Shown here in pieces: positions 1-8,164 of a stretch of 64,000 nucleotides of DNA. Location: assembly GCF_009650995.1 (NCBI RefSeq), contig NZ_WHVV01000010.1, forward strand, positions 62,001 to 126,000. Direction: 5' to 3'. Position 1 is the stretch's first letter; every line of letters starts with the position of its first letter. The notes beneath the pieces are model-generated. The model did not search any database. It was given only the letters and a program-made list of their open reading frames with translations, and was not told the DNA's origin. The translations under genes and the position numbers were made by a program. Source of the stretch: Sporosarcina cascadiensis. GTDB taxonomy: Bacteria; Bacillota; Bacilli; Bacillales_A; Planococcaceae.

Positions 1-165
1 TACACAAAACGGCTGCTCGCTGCCATGCCGGAAATGGATCCCGAAAAAAGACAGCACAAGATCAAACAGCGCCTGCAAATTAATGAAGAATTTGATCGGC
101 TGGCGGATACGTTTCTTGACGCTGAGTTGCAGCAGATCTCGGACACGCACTGGGCGCGGCTGTGA
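1..165 (+). CDS. Oligopeptide/dipeptide ABC transporter ATP-binding protein, C-terminal end (partial)
   Basis: Only the last 54 codons are inside the window; the frame is open from base 1 to a TGA at 163-165. The translation begins YTKRLLAAMPEMDP, the typical tail of OppD/OppF/DppD/DppF ATPases, in which YTxxLLAAxP precedes the C-terminal oligopeptide-transporter region. It ends 17 bp before a permease gene with a good ribosome binding site, so it is the ATPase of the same operon. The Walker motifs are outside the window, so D-type and F-type cannot be distinguished. Confidence 0.8.
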   Translation, partial: YTKRLLAAMPEMDPEKRQHKIKQRLQINEEFDRLADTFLDAELQQISDTHWARL

Positions 166-182
166 AGTAAGGAGGCAAAGGC

Positions 183-1151
183 ATGCTGACATTTATTATA
201 AAAAGGACCGTCTTGATGATTCCGCAGCTGCTGCTATTGAGTATCCTCATATTCTTTTTGGCAAAACAGATGCCCGGGGATGCGGTGACGGGAGCATTTA
301 TGGGAAAACCGAATGTGTCGGCGGAACAGATGGAGAAAATCAGAGAGCAGCACGGCTTGAATGATCCGTGGATTGTGCAGTACGGACGCTGGATCCGGGA
401 TGCGCTTCACGGTGATCTGGGTCAGTCTTTTGTGCATAAACAGCCGGTTACACAACTGCTGGCAGGGCGGATCGAAAATACAATCTGGCTCTCTGTCGCA
501 ACATTGGCCGTGACCTACAGTCTTGCGATACCGCTTGGGATGATCGCGGGCAGGTGGACAAGAAGCTGGGCGGATCAGCTGATCGTCACCTATAACTATA
601 TTTCATTTGCCACCCCGGTCTTCGTATTTGCCTTGTTGATGCTCTATGTCTTTGGCTTCCTGCTGAATTGGTTTCCAAGCGGCGGCAGTGTCGATATTCG
701 GATCACGGAGGGAACGCCGGAGTATGTTTTAGATAAGCTGAAACACTTAGTGCTGCCTGTGCTGTCCGGTTCCTTGCTGCTGACGTATTCAACTGTGCAG
801 TACTTACGCAATGAAATGATTGATACGAAAATGAAGGATTTCGTGAAGACGGCACGGGCAAAAGGAGTGCCTGAGAACGCGGTATACCGGAATCATATAT
901 TGCGTCATTCCATTTTTCCTATCGCTGCGTTTTTAGGCTATGAGATCACTGGGCTGATTGCAGGATCGGTGTTTATCGAGACAATTTTCAGCTATCCGGG
1001 GCTGGGGAGACTTTTCATTGATTCTATAATGACGCGTGATTTTACAGTAGTGACTGCACTCGTCCTCATCTCGGGAGCGGCGGTCATTGTCGGAACGATG
1101 CTGTCTGACATTATCTTGCGCATCGCAGACCCGCGGATTCGTTTCGGATGA
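183..1151 (+). CDS. ABC transporter permease, OppB/DppB type
   Basis: 322 aa inner-membrane permease of a peptide importer. It has an N-terminal transmembrane anchor, the DPWIVQYGRWIRDALHGDLGQS region typical of OppB/DppB, about six hydrophobic segments, and the EAA-like cytoplasmic loop around residue 220 (VKTARAKGVPE followed by RHSIFPIAAFLG). The start ATG follows AAGGAGG at good spacing. It lies between the ATPase tail and the second permease. The later ldcA-ykfB-ykfC genes suggest murein peptides as substrate, as in the Bacillus dpp-ykf locus; that substrate is inference. Confidence 0.92.
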   Translation: MLTFIIKRTVLMIPQLLLLSILIFFLAKQMPGDAVTGAFMGKPNVSAEQMEKIREQHGLNDPWIVQYGRWIRDALHGDLGQSFVHKQPVTQLLAGRIENTIWLSVATLAVTYSLAIPLGMIAGRWTRSWADQLIVTYNYISFATPVFVFALLMLYVFGFLLNWFPSGGSVDIRITEGTPEYVLDKLKHLVLPVLSGSLLLTYSTVQYLRNEMIDTKMKDFVKTARAKGVPENAVYRNHILRHSIFPIAAFLGYEITGLIAGSVFIETIFSYPGLGRLFIDSIMTRDFTVVTALVLISGAAVIVGTMLSDIILRIADPRIRFG

Positions 1152-1164
1152 AGGAGGGGAGCAT

Positions 1165-2064
1165 ATGATGATCAGTTTGAATAAAGGAGTACAGCATAAA
1201 AGTTCAGGTCATTCTTCTTTTTTGTCGAAGATACTGGCAGAGATCCGTCAAGATCGGATGGCCTATATGTCGGCGGTCATACTGATCTTTATTATGGCCA
1301 TCGCGTATCTTTCTCCTCTCTTTCTTTCGATAGACCGTGTGAACCGTATTGAACTTTCCCAAATCTACCATCCTCCTTCCGCTACACACTGGCTCGGTAC
1401 CGATGACGGCGGCAGAGATGTTTTCGGTCAGCTGCTGCTCGGTGCGCGGAATTCCCTGACGATCGGCATATGCGTTACGCTGCTGTCCAGTTTCTATGGA
1501 TTGACAATTGGTCTCATTGCCGGGTATTACGGCGGATGGGCCGATCAAATTATCAGCCGCATACTGGATTTCCTAATGATTTTACCATCGCTAATGATTA
1601 TTATCGTTTTCGTCGTGCTGGTGCCGAATTACACTGTCTATCATTTCATTTTCATTATGAGTATTTTCGCCTGGTTCGGCAAAGCGCGGCTTATTCGGTC
1701 AAGAGGGCTGGCAGAGCGGGAAATGGATTATATCAGTGCTTCCAAAACACTAGGTACGCCGGATTGGAAGATTATGCTGTTTGAGATGCTGCCGAATTTG
1801 AGCTCGCTCATTATTGTCAATATGACGCTGACACTCGCTGGCAATATAGGCTTGGAAACAGGTCTGACGTTTCTCGGGTTCGGCCTGCCGTCCGGTACGC
1901 CTTCGCTCGGTACATTGATTGCCCTGGCGAAAAATCCTGATATCGTCCAAAACAAATGGTGGGTCTGGCTGCCGGCTGCTTTGCTGATTTTAGTCATTAT
2001 GCTGTGCATTAATTATATCGGCCAGGCGGTGAAACGGGCCGCAGATGCAAGACAGCGGGTTTAA
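1165..2064 (+). CDS. ABC transporter permease, OppC/DppC type
   Basis: 299 aa, second permease of the peptide importer. An N-terminal extension and first membrane helix are followed by the OppC signature region HWLGTDDGGRDVFGQLLLGARNSL, a run of membrane helices, and the EAA loop (SASKTLGTPDWKIM, then LPN). The start is the ATG at 1165, directly preceded by AAGGAGGGG. A longer in-frame extension to 1087 would overlap the upstream permease and has no such site. It sits 13 bp after the OppB-type gene and 16 bp before the substrate-binding protein. Confidence 0.92.
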   Translation: MMISLNKGVQHKSSGHSSFLSKILAEIRQDRMAYMSAVILIFIMAIAYLSPLFLSIDRVNRIELSQIYHPPSATHWLGTDDGGRDVFGQLLLGARNSLTIGICVTLLSSFYGLTIGLIAGYYGGWADQIISRILDFLMILPSLMIIIVFVVLVPNYTVYHFIFIMSIFAWFGKARLIRSRGLAEREMDYISASKTLGTPDWKIMLFEMLPNLSSLIIVNMTLTLAGNIGLETGLTFLGFGLPSGTPSLGTLIALAKNPDIVQNKWWVWLPAALLILVIMLCINYIGQAVKRAADARQRV

Positions 2065-2080
2065 TAAGGGGGAGAAGAAT

Positions 2081-3823
2081 TTGCGCGAAAAATTGCTGTT
2101 AATAATCAGTTTTGGGATAATGCTCGCGGGATGCAGTGCGGTGCAGCCGCAAGCACAGGAAGCTGGATCGCTCACTTTTCCTTTAGAAGTATCCAATCAA
2201 AGTGAGCCGGTAGAAGACGGTGAGATGGTCGTCGCACTGGTCAGTTCAGATCCGTTTGAAGGGACTTTGAGCCGGGCATTTTACAGCGGTTCATTCGATG
2301 CCGAAATCATGAACTGGTTTGACGAATCACTGCTTTCAACAGACAGTGATTTCGAAATTTCCAATGAAGGCGCGGCATCATTCACTTTGTCTGAAGACCG
2401 ACGAACGATTACACTGCGGATTAAAGACGGCGTTAATTGGCATGACGGGGAACCGGTGAAGGCGAGTGATCTGCTGTATGCCTATGAGCTGATCGGTCAT
2501 CCTGATTATTCCGGCGAACGTTACACATTTATGATTGAAAACGTGGCAGGCATGGAGGATTATCATGCGGGAAAGACCAAAGAAATTTCCGGGATACAGG
2601 TGCAGGATGACCAGACAATCAGCGTCACGTTCAAAACTGCCTCACCTTCTATCCTGTCGGGTTTCTGGTCGTCGCCCGTGCCTCGACATCATACGGGTGA
2701 CGTCACAAACGGCGAGCTGACAATGAAAGAATTAGAGTCATCGGGAAAAATACGCGTCACGCCGATTGGTTACGGTCCTTATAAAATCGTCAAGATCGTG
2801 CCCGGCGAGTCCGTTTTATTGGAACGTAATGAAAACTACTGGAGAGGTAGGCCGCAACTTCAATCTGTTGTGCTGAAGACCGTGAATGAGGCAATTGTAA
2901 CAGAGTCATTGAAAAGAGGAGACATCGATATAGCCAGAATCCCGGCAGATCAGACGGAAGCCGTGCAGAGGCTTGGCAATATTGAACTGCTGGGAGATGT
3001 CGATCTGGCCTACACCTATATCGGCTTTAAATTGGGCAATTGGGATGAAAAGAAAAAGGAAAATCGTATGGATCCCAAATCAAAACTTGCGAACAAATTA
3101 GTGCGGCAGGCAATGTGGCATGCGCTGGATAATGAATCTGTAGGAAAGTACGTCTATCACGGCCTGCGTTTTCCGGCGTCCACATTAATTGTTCCGGTTT
3201 TTGAAACATATCATGACAAAAAAAATGCCGGCCGTCCGTATGACCCGGAAAAAGCCAGAGCCCTGCTCGATGAAGCAGGCTATCTTGACGTGAACGGCGA
3301 TGGTTTCCGGGAAGATCCGGACGGCCAGCCGTTCACTTTGCGTTTTGCTTCCATGGCGGGAGGAGACGCGGCGGAGCCTATTGCCATGTACTATATACAA
3401 AATTGGGCGGATGTCGGGCTGAAGGTGGAACTGACGGACGGCCGCTTGCATGATTTCAATGCATTTTATGATCTGGTGAAATCAGATGACCCGAAAGTGG
3501 ATATTTTTCAAGGGGCCTGGGGGGCAGGATCTGACCCGGATCCGTCCGGTCTTTATGGACGCAGCGCGATGTTTAATTATTCGCGGTATGTAAGCGGAAA
3601 GAATGATGAGCTGCTCGAGGCGGGAACTTCTGAAGCGGCATTTGATTCGCAGAAACGGCGTGAAATCTATAACGAATGGCAGGCTTTGATGGCAGAAGAC
3701 GTACCGCTTGCCCCGACACTGTATCGCTATGAGATTCTGGGTGTGAATAAACGTGTTGTGAATTATTCCATTGATCCAAAGTCGGAGAACAGCCGTGTTT
3801 GGAAATGGGGTGTTTCGGAATGA
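2081..3823 (+). CDS. Peptide-binding lipoprotein, OppA/DppA (SBP_bac_5) family
   Basis: 580 aa extracellular solute-binding lipoprotein. The preferred start is a TTG at 2081 after a GGGGGAGAAG site, giving a short lipoprotein signal that ends in LAGC (lipobox cysteine near residue 18). An in-frame ATG at 2045 would lie inside the upstream gene. Family features include DGVNWHDGEPVKASDLLYAYE, GYGPYKIVKIVPGESVLLERNENYW and DPEKARALLDEAGY. It is the last transporter gene before a 21-bp repeat array and a terminator, so the ligand-binding protein may be separable from the downstream recycling enzymes. Confidence 0.92.
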   Translation: MREKLLLIISFGIMLAGCSAVQPQAQEAGSLTFPLEVSNQSEPVEDGEMVVALVSSDPFEGTLSRAFYSGSFDAEIMNWFDESLLSTDSDFEISNEGAASFTLSEDRRTITLRIKDGVNWHDGEPVKASDLLYAYELIGHPDYSGERYTFMIENVAGMEDYHAGKTKEISGIQVQDDQTISVTFKTASPSILSGFWSSPVPRHHTGDVTNGELTMKELESSGKIRVTPIGYGPYKIVKIVPGESVLLERNENYWRGRPQLQSVVLKTVNEAIVTESLKRGDIDIARIPADQTEAVQRLGNIELLGDVDLAYTYIGFKLGNWDEKKKENRMDPKSKLANKLVRQAMWHALDNESVGKYVYHGLRFPASTLIVPVFETYHDKKNAGRPYDPEKARALLDEAGYLDVNGDGFREDPDGQPFTLRFASMAGGDAAEPIAMYYIQNWADVGLKVELTDGRLHDFNAFYDLVKSDDPKVDIFQGAWGAGSDPDPSGLYGRSAMFNYSRYVSGKNDELLEAGTSEAAFDSQKRREIYNEWQALMAEDVPLAPTLYRYEILGVNKRVVNYSIDPKSENSRVWKWGVSE

Positions 3824-3840
3824 AGGCGTTTATTGGCAGA

Positions 3841-3987
3841 TGATCATACACAGCGGCCGCATGCTCATTGAAACCGCAGCAGCGCTCATAGCCGGCATGT
3901 ACGTGATCATAGCCTCACGCTGCATGCTCATACAGCAACCCGCCGTGATCATAACCACCTCCCGTGCGCTCATAGCACCTCAAAAAC
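3841..3987 (+). repeat. 21-bp phased repeat array, locus 1 (seven units)
   Basis: Seven consecutive 21-bp units start at 3841, 3862, 3883, 3904, 3925, 3946 and 3967. Each is an 8-bp core (TGATCATA, TGCTCATT, CGCTCATA, TGATCATA, TGCTCATA, TGATCATA, CGCTCATA) followed by 13 unrelated, GC-rich bases. The array begins 17 bp after the oppA-like stop codon and ends at a terminator hairpin. Three other arrays with the same core, period and unit number are in this window. I do not recognise a named family. Confidence 0.9.
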
Positions 3988-4021
3988 CGCGGCTTCCGCA
4001 TAGATGAAGCCGGCGGTTTTA
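3982..4021 (+). terminator. Rho-independent terminator after the peptide transporter operon
   Basis: AAAACCGCGGCTTC pairs with GAAGCCGGCGGTTTT around a 9-base loop with one bulge. It is followed by only a short T-rich stretch within the arm, so termination may be partial. It overlaps the last spacer of the repeat array. Confidence 0.75.
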
Positions 4022-4076
4022 TCTGCGTTCCGCAATGAATATGATAGAGTAGGACACAGAAAGGGTGATGACTAGT

Positions 4077-4997
4077 ATGATCTGTCCTAATCGTTTAGTA
4101 AAAGGTGATGTAATTGGAATTGTGGCGCCGGCGAGTCCCGTGGCACGGGCAGACGTGGAACGTTCGTTTTCATTTTTGGAACAGCTCGGTCTTCGATATA
4201 AAATCGGGCAGTCTGTCTATAAAAAGAATGGCTATTTGGCAGGTACCGACGAGGAGCGTCTTGCTGATCTGCATGAAATGTTCCGCGATTCCGAAGTGAA
4301 AGGAATTCTGTGCGCTGGCGGCGGATATGGTTCAGCTCGCTTTGCAGATCGTCTGGACATGGAATTGATCCATGAAAATCCGAAAGTGTTCTGGGGATTC
4401 AGCGATATTACGTATTTGCACACAGCGATTCGTCAAGGTGCAGGTCTGGTGACATTCCATGGGCCGATGCTTGCTTCCTGTGTGGCAAAGGATGAATTCC
4501 ATGAACTATCCGGGAAGATGTTCAGCCAGCTGTTTGAGCCTGTAGAAGTGCATTATACAGAAGCGATTTCGCCGCTTGAAGCACTGAGCGCAGGCATAGC
4601 AGAAGGAGAAGTAGTCGGCGGCAACTTAACGCAGCTCGCGAACAGCCTTGGCAGTGAATTTGAAATCGAGACGAATCAAAAATTACTGTTCATTGAGGAT
4701 GTCGGAGAAGAGCCTTACAAGATCGACCGCCTGCTGAATCAGCTGCGTCTGGCGGGCAAGCTGCGTGAAGCATCGGGGATCATTATCGGTGATTTTGCAA
4801 AAGCAGAACCTTCCAATCCAGAGAAATCGCTGTCGCTTGACGAGGTGTTTGCCCACTATTTCAAAGATCTGGGCAAACCTGTCGTAAAGGGCTTCCAAAT
4901 AGGACACTGCGAACCGCATATTGCCATCCCGCTCGGTGTCAAAGGACGTCTGAATGCGAATGAAAGGACACTCACTATCTTACCGGGAGTGGAATGA
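4077..4997 (+). CDS. ldcA: Muramoyltetrapeptide (LD-) carboxypeptidase, S66 family
   Basis: About 306 aa cytoplasmic serine peptidase that removes the terminal D-alanine from murein tetrapeptides. The N-terminal GDVIGIVAPASP motif and the nucleophile region GFSDITYLHTAI are present, with GGNLTQLANSLGS and the conserved His-containing C-terminal stretch GFQIGHCEPHIAIPLG. Start: ATG 4077 after AGAAAGGGTGAT; ATG 4068 or GTG 4065 are possible but crowd the ribosome site. Its stop abuts the ATG of the epimerase gene. In Bacillus subtilis the counterpart is ykfA next to dpp genes. Confidence 0.93.
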   Translation: MICPNRLVKGDVIGIVAPASPVARADVERSFSFLEQLGLRYKIGQSVYKKNGYLAGTDEERLADLHEMFRDSEVKGILCAGGGYGSARFADRLDMELIHENPKVFWGFSDITYLHTAIRQGAGLVTFHGPMLASCVAKDEFHELSGKMFSQLFEPVEVHYTEAISPLEALSAGIAEGEVVGGNLTQLANSLGSEFEIETNQKLLFIEDVGEEPYKIDRLLNQLRLAGKLREASGIIIGDFAKAEPSNPEKSLSLDEVFAHYFKDLGKPVVKGFQIGHCEPHIAIPLGVKGRLNANERTLTILPGVE

Positions 4998-6107
4998 ATG
5001 AACATCCGCACCGTCGAAACATTTGTGGTGCAGTCAAAGCTTAAGAAACCGTTTGTCACGGCATTGCGGACTGTTTTCAATGTGCAGTCGATCATCGTAA
5101 AAATGACAACGGAAAGCGGGTTGACCGGCTGGGGAGAGGCCGTGCCGGCGCATGTGATCACCGGTGAAACCGTCGGAAGTATCCGCTATGCTATTGAAAG
5201 GGTGCTCGCGCCGGTTTTAATAGGAGAAGGCGTGGCAAGGCGTGAAGTGCTGTTCGAAAAAGTTCAGCGTTCATTGCTTGGCAATTCGAGTGCGAAAGCA
5301 GCAGTTGATATGGCCGTTCACGACATTTTCGCGCAGCACTGCGGGTTGCCGCTGATACAGATGCTCGGGGGATACAGCGACCGTTTGACGACCGATTTGA
5401 CGGTCAGCGCGGGCGCTCCGAAAGAAATGGTGAAAGAAGCAGCAGAACATACGGCAAAGGGATTCTCTGTACTGAAGATAAAAATTGGTACAGGGAATTT
5501 TCAGGAAGAGCGCGTAAGAATCCGGGCCATCCGGCAAGAAGTCGGGCCCGATATTGTGCTTCGGCTGGACGCCAATCAAGGCTGGAAACCGAAAGAAGCA
5601 ATCCGGATCATCCGGCAGTTCGAAGATGACGGCTTGGATATCGAGCTGGTCGAGCAGCCCGTTGCAGCGAATGATCTCGAAGGATTGCGTGAAGTGACAA
5701 GGCATACGCAGACGTTAATTATGGCAGACGAATCGCTGTTTTCGATAGGTGATGCGAGAAGACTGCTGGAAATGCGTGCTGCCGATTTGCTGAATATTAA
5801 ATTGATGAAGTCGGGGGGAATCCACGAAGCGTTGAAGATCAATGCAATGGCGCAAAGCTACGGAGTGGAATGCATGGCGGGCAGTATGATGGAGACGGCT
5901 GTCGGTGTCACAGCAGCTGCTCATTTTGCGGCGAGCCAGCCAAATGTTACGCGTACGGATTTGGATGCGCCGCTTTTATTGGCGGGTGTGTTTGATTGCG
6001 GAGGGATTGTTTATAAAGGTTCCGTCATGGAGTTTGCGGGCGGACTGGGATTAGGATTTGATTCGGAACGCATGAAGCAATGGGTTAAGGAATATGCAAA
6101 TGAATGA
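4998..6107 (+). CDS. ykfB: L-Ala-D/L-Glu (dipeptide) epimerase
   Basis: 369 aa enolase-superfamily enzyme that converts L-Ala-D-Glu from murein to L-Ala-L-Glu for further breakdown. The order of catalytic motifs matches the family: KIKIG (base lysine, near residue 158), LDANQGW, VEQPV and MADES (three metal carboxylates), and NIKLMKSGG (second lysine). It starts on the base after the ldcA stop, indicating translational coupling, and overlaps ykfC at its end. Other muconate-lactonizing-subgroup activities cannot be excluded from sequence, but the neighbours make the dipeptide epimerase the best call. Confidence 0.92.
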   Translation: MNIRTVETFVVQSKLKKPFVTALRTVFNVQSIIVKMTTESGLTGWGEAVPAHVITGETVGSIRYAIERVLAPVLIGEGVARREVLFEKVQRSLLGNSSAKAAVDMAVHDIFAQHCGLPLIQMLGGYSDRLTTDLTVSAGAPKEMVKEAAEHTAKGFSVLKIKIGTGNFQEERVRIRAIRQEVGPDIVLRLDANQGWKPKEAIRIIRQFEDDGLDIELVEQPVAANDLEGLREVTRHTQTLIMADESLFSIGDARRLLEMRAADLLNIKLMKSGGIHEALKINAMAQSYGVECMAGSMMETAVGVTAAAHFAASQPNVTRTDLDAPLLLAGVFDCGGIVYKGSVMEFAGGLGLGFDSERMKQWVKEYANE

Positions 6108-6990
6108 AAATTGGGTATGCGCGGTCAGTGTCGCAACCGTCTGGACCGATCCGGATGCACCACGGCTCGTCGATTTGCCTGCGCTTCAGCAGCCAGTCCA
6201 ACTGGAGAAGTGGTTTGGACAGCTGATGTTTGAAGATCGCCTCGCGCTGAGTGAAGAAAATCGGATTCAGACACAGCTATTATACGGCGAGCCGGTCATT
6301 GTGGAAGAAGTCATGGAGGATTGGGCAAAAATAATTGCCAGCGGACAGCCTTCGTCGAAAGATCCACGCGGCTATCCTGGCTGGGTGCCGCTTGTGCAAT
6401 TGTCTCAGCGCTGTGCTTCGTATACGAGGGGTCATGTGCGAGTGACTGTTCCAAAGGCCTGGTTGAACGATGAAACAGGTCAGCGTTTTATGCAAGTCTC
6501 ATTCAATACGGTTTTTCCGGTCAGCAGGCGTCAGGGCGATCAGTTCCGTGTATGGACACCGCATGGATGGAAATTAATCCGTACGCGAAACGTGAATCAA
6601 ATTGAAGAAAATGAAAGCGGCAGGCCACTTGAAAAAGGCAGAAAGTTTTTGGGCCTGCCGTATGTATGGGGCGGCATGTCGGGATGGGGTTTTGACTGCT
6701 CGGGAATCGTCCACCAGCTGTGGAAATCCTGCGGTGTACTGTTGCCGCGAGATGCGGCGGACCAGGCGGAGACCGGACTTCCGATTTCGCTGAAACAGGA
6801 AGATTGGCGGAAAGGCGACCTGCTGTTCTTTCGGGAAACGCAGGACGGACCTGTCAGCCATGTGGCGATGTATGCCGGCGGAGGGCAGATAATGCATGCG
6901 CCGGCGACGGGAAGGAATGTGGAGCAGATTCCGCTTGCCGGCTCAGCATACTGTCAGAAACTCTGCAGCGTGCGGCGAATCCAAAACTAA
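6100..6990 (+). CDS. ykfC: NlpC/P60 gamma-D-glutamyl-L-diamino acid endopeptidase
   Basis: About 296 aa. Two N-terminal SH3-like regions (VATVWTDPDAPR near the start, and a segment around EEVMEDWAKI) precede a C-terminal NlpC/P60 domain. Catalytic signatures are GFDCSGIVHQLW (Cys nucleophile), HVAMYAGGG (His) and the later HAPATGRNVEQ. It lacks an obvious signal peptide, as does Bacillus YkfC, which acts on imported murein tripeptides in the cytoplasm. Start: ATG 6100 after TTAAGGAAT; ATG 6094 is too close. It overlaps the epimerase stop by 8 bp and the convergent lipoprotein by 4 bp. Confidence 0.92.
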   Translation: MNENWVCAVSVATVWTDPDAPRLVDLPALQQPVQLEKWFGQLMFEDRLALSEENRIQTQLLYGEPVIVEEVMEDWAKIIASGQPSSKDPRGYPGWVPLVQLSQRCASYTRGHVRVTVPKAWLNDETGQRFMQVSFNTVFPVSRRQGDQFRVWTPHGWKLIRTRNVNQIEENESGRPLEKGRKFLGLPYVWGGMSGWGFDCSGIVHQLWKSCGVLLPRDAADQAETGLPISLKQEDWRKGDLLFFRETQDGPVSHVAMYAGGGQIMHAPATGRNVEQIPLAGSAYCQKLCSVRRIQN

Positions 6991-7460
6991 TATACGGTAA
7001 ACGGTACAGCGACGGTTATTTCATGGTAAGGACTGCGCTGGGTAATCGTTTTGACGAGCCGGTATTTGCCGGGACACAGTGTGACGCCCAAGTTTTCGAC
7101 GGAAAATTCTTGGGCCATTTCACTGTGCACTTCCAGCGGAATCCCGCCGTCGCGGTAATGCGGATCGAGCAGGAACACGGCATCCGAGTACGTGATGATA
7201 TACCACTGTGCCTGTTTGTAAAACTCTAAATGATAGAACGGCCCGATTTCATAGGGATCATCTGTGTTGTTCCGGACAATTGCTGGAATCACAGCCGGTG
7301 ACCCTTCAAACTCGTCCTGTATCAATGCCAATGAAATCCCTTCCGACTGGGCAGGCAGTAATTGGTCAGGTACAGGTTCCGCCAGTGTTTTTACTGATTC
7401 GGCATTGCCGCAGCCAGAGAGGATTAGCAACATACAACTAAGCATCATCCAATTTTTCAT
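6987..7460 (-). CDS. Lipoprotein with bacterial Ig-like domain
   Basis: 157 aa. The start is set by GGAGGTGA about 8 bp upstream of an ATG, giving a signal peptide ending LILSGC (lipobox). The mature part is one beta-rich domain with YEIGPFYHLEFYKQ and LCPGKYRLVK, resembling the immunoglobulin-like domain found in short Bacillus surface lipoproteins. Function unknown. It converges on ykfC with a 4-bp overlap of stop codons and has no partner gene on its strand, so it is probably monocistronic. Confidence 0.8.
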   Translation of the reverse strand: MKNWMMLSCMLLILSGCGNAESVKTLAEPVPDQLLPAQSEGISLALIQDEFEGSPAVIPAIVRNNTDDPYEIGPFYHLEFYKQAQWYIITYSDAVFLLDPHYRDGGIPLEVHSEMAQEFSVENLGVTLCPGKYRLVKTITQRSPYHEITVAVPFTVY

Positions 7461-7585
7461 CGTTCTCACCTCCGTTCTATTATAAATCCGCCGCATACAA
7501 TCAGCCTTGATTTGAATCAATAATGAATGAAATACACAACTTTTCCGCTATACTAAGGAAAAGAACATGTAAGGGAGCTGTCGCA

Positions 7586-8065
7586 ATGTCTGCAGAAAAG
7601 TCGATGAGTGAATCCAGAACGATTCAAAGTAAGTTAGTTCTGCCGCCTGATACCAACCATATCCAATCTATATTCGGAGGAAAGGTTCTCGCCTATATTG
7701 ATGAAATTGCGGCGATCTGTGCGATGAAGCATGCTGGGACGATGGCGGCGGTGACGGCTTCGATTGATTCGGTCGATTTCGTCTCGCCTGCCATGCTCGG
7801 AGAAATGATTGAACTCGAAGCTGTCGTCACGTCTGTCGGGCGCACGTCTATGGAAGTGTTTGTTTCAGTTCATTCGAAAAATCTCGTGACAGGGGAAACG
7901 AAGCTGACGACGGAATCTTTCTGTACGATGGTCGCCGTCGATGACACGAACCGGCCGGTGCCTGTGCCGAAGATTTATCCTGAGTCGGAAGCAGAAAAGC
8001 GTTTGTTTGATACAGCGCCCGCCAGGAGGGAGCTTCGCCAGCAGCGCCGTTTGATGAAGCATTGA
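7586..8065 (+). CDS. Hotdog-fold acyl-CoA thioesterase (YkhA-like)
   Basis: 159 aa. Hotdog-fold signature PPDTNHIQSIFGGKVLAYID, followed by the VTASIDSVDFVSPAMLGEMIELEAVV core and a basic C-terminal tail. The family hydrolyses acyl-CoA esters in the cytoplasm; the chain-length preference is not readable. The ATG at 7586 is preceded by AAGGGAG, whereas the longer open frame to 7523 has no ribosome site. A strong terminator follows, so the gene is likely single. Confidence 0.88.
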   Translation: MSAEKSMSESRTIQSKLVLPPDTNHIQSIFGGKVLAYIDEIAAICAMKHAGTMAAVTASIDSVDFVSPAMLGEMIELEAVVTSVGRTSMEVFVSVHSKNLVTGETKLTTESFCTMVAVDDTNRPVPVPKIYPESEAEKRLFDTAPARRELRQQRRLMKH

Positions 8066-8076
8066 GGATGTGATGA

Positions 8077-8127
8077 GGGACTGTTTGAGAAGTCATGCTG
8101 TGTGACTTCCCGGGCAGTCTCTTTTTG
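8077..8127 (+). terminator. Terminator after the thioesterase gene
   Basis: A two-part stem pairs GGGACTG with CAGTCTC and GAAGTCA with TGACTTC across an internal loop, followed by CTTTTTG. It ends 37 bp before the second repeat array. Confidence 0.75.
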
Positions 8128-8164
8128 ATTGGCTGCCGGTGTCTGACGCGGCTGAAGGTGGCTC

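Noticed and set aside
1087..1164. N-terminal extension of the OppC-like permease
   Set aside because: It would overlap the previous gene, while ATG 1165 has an ideal AAGGAGGGG site and gives the usual family length.
3771..4007. A 78-codon open frame over array 1 (and similar frames over arrays 2 and 4)
   Set aside because: No ribosome site, composition dictated by the 21-bp repeat, overlap with a real gene end, and the equivalent frames at locus 3 contain stops. Treated as a by-product of a repeat whose period is a multiple of three.
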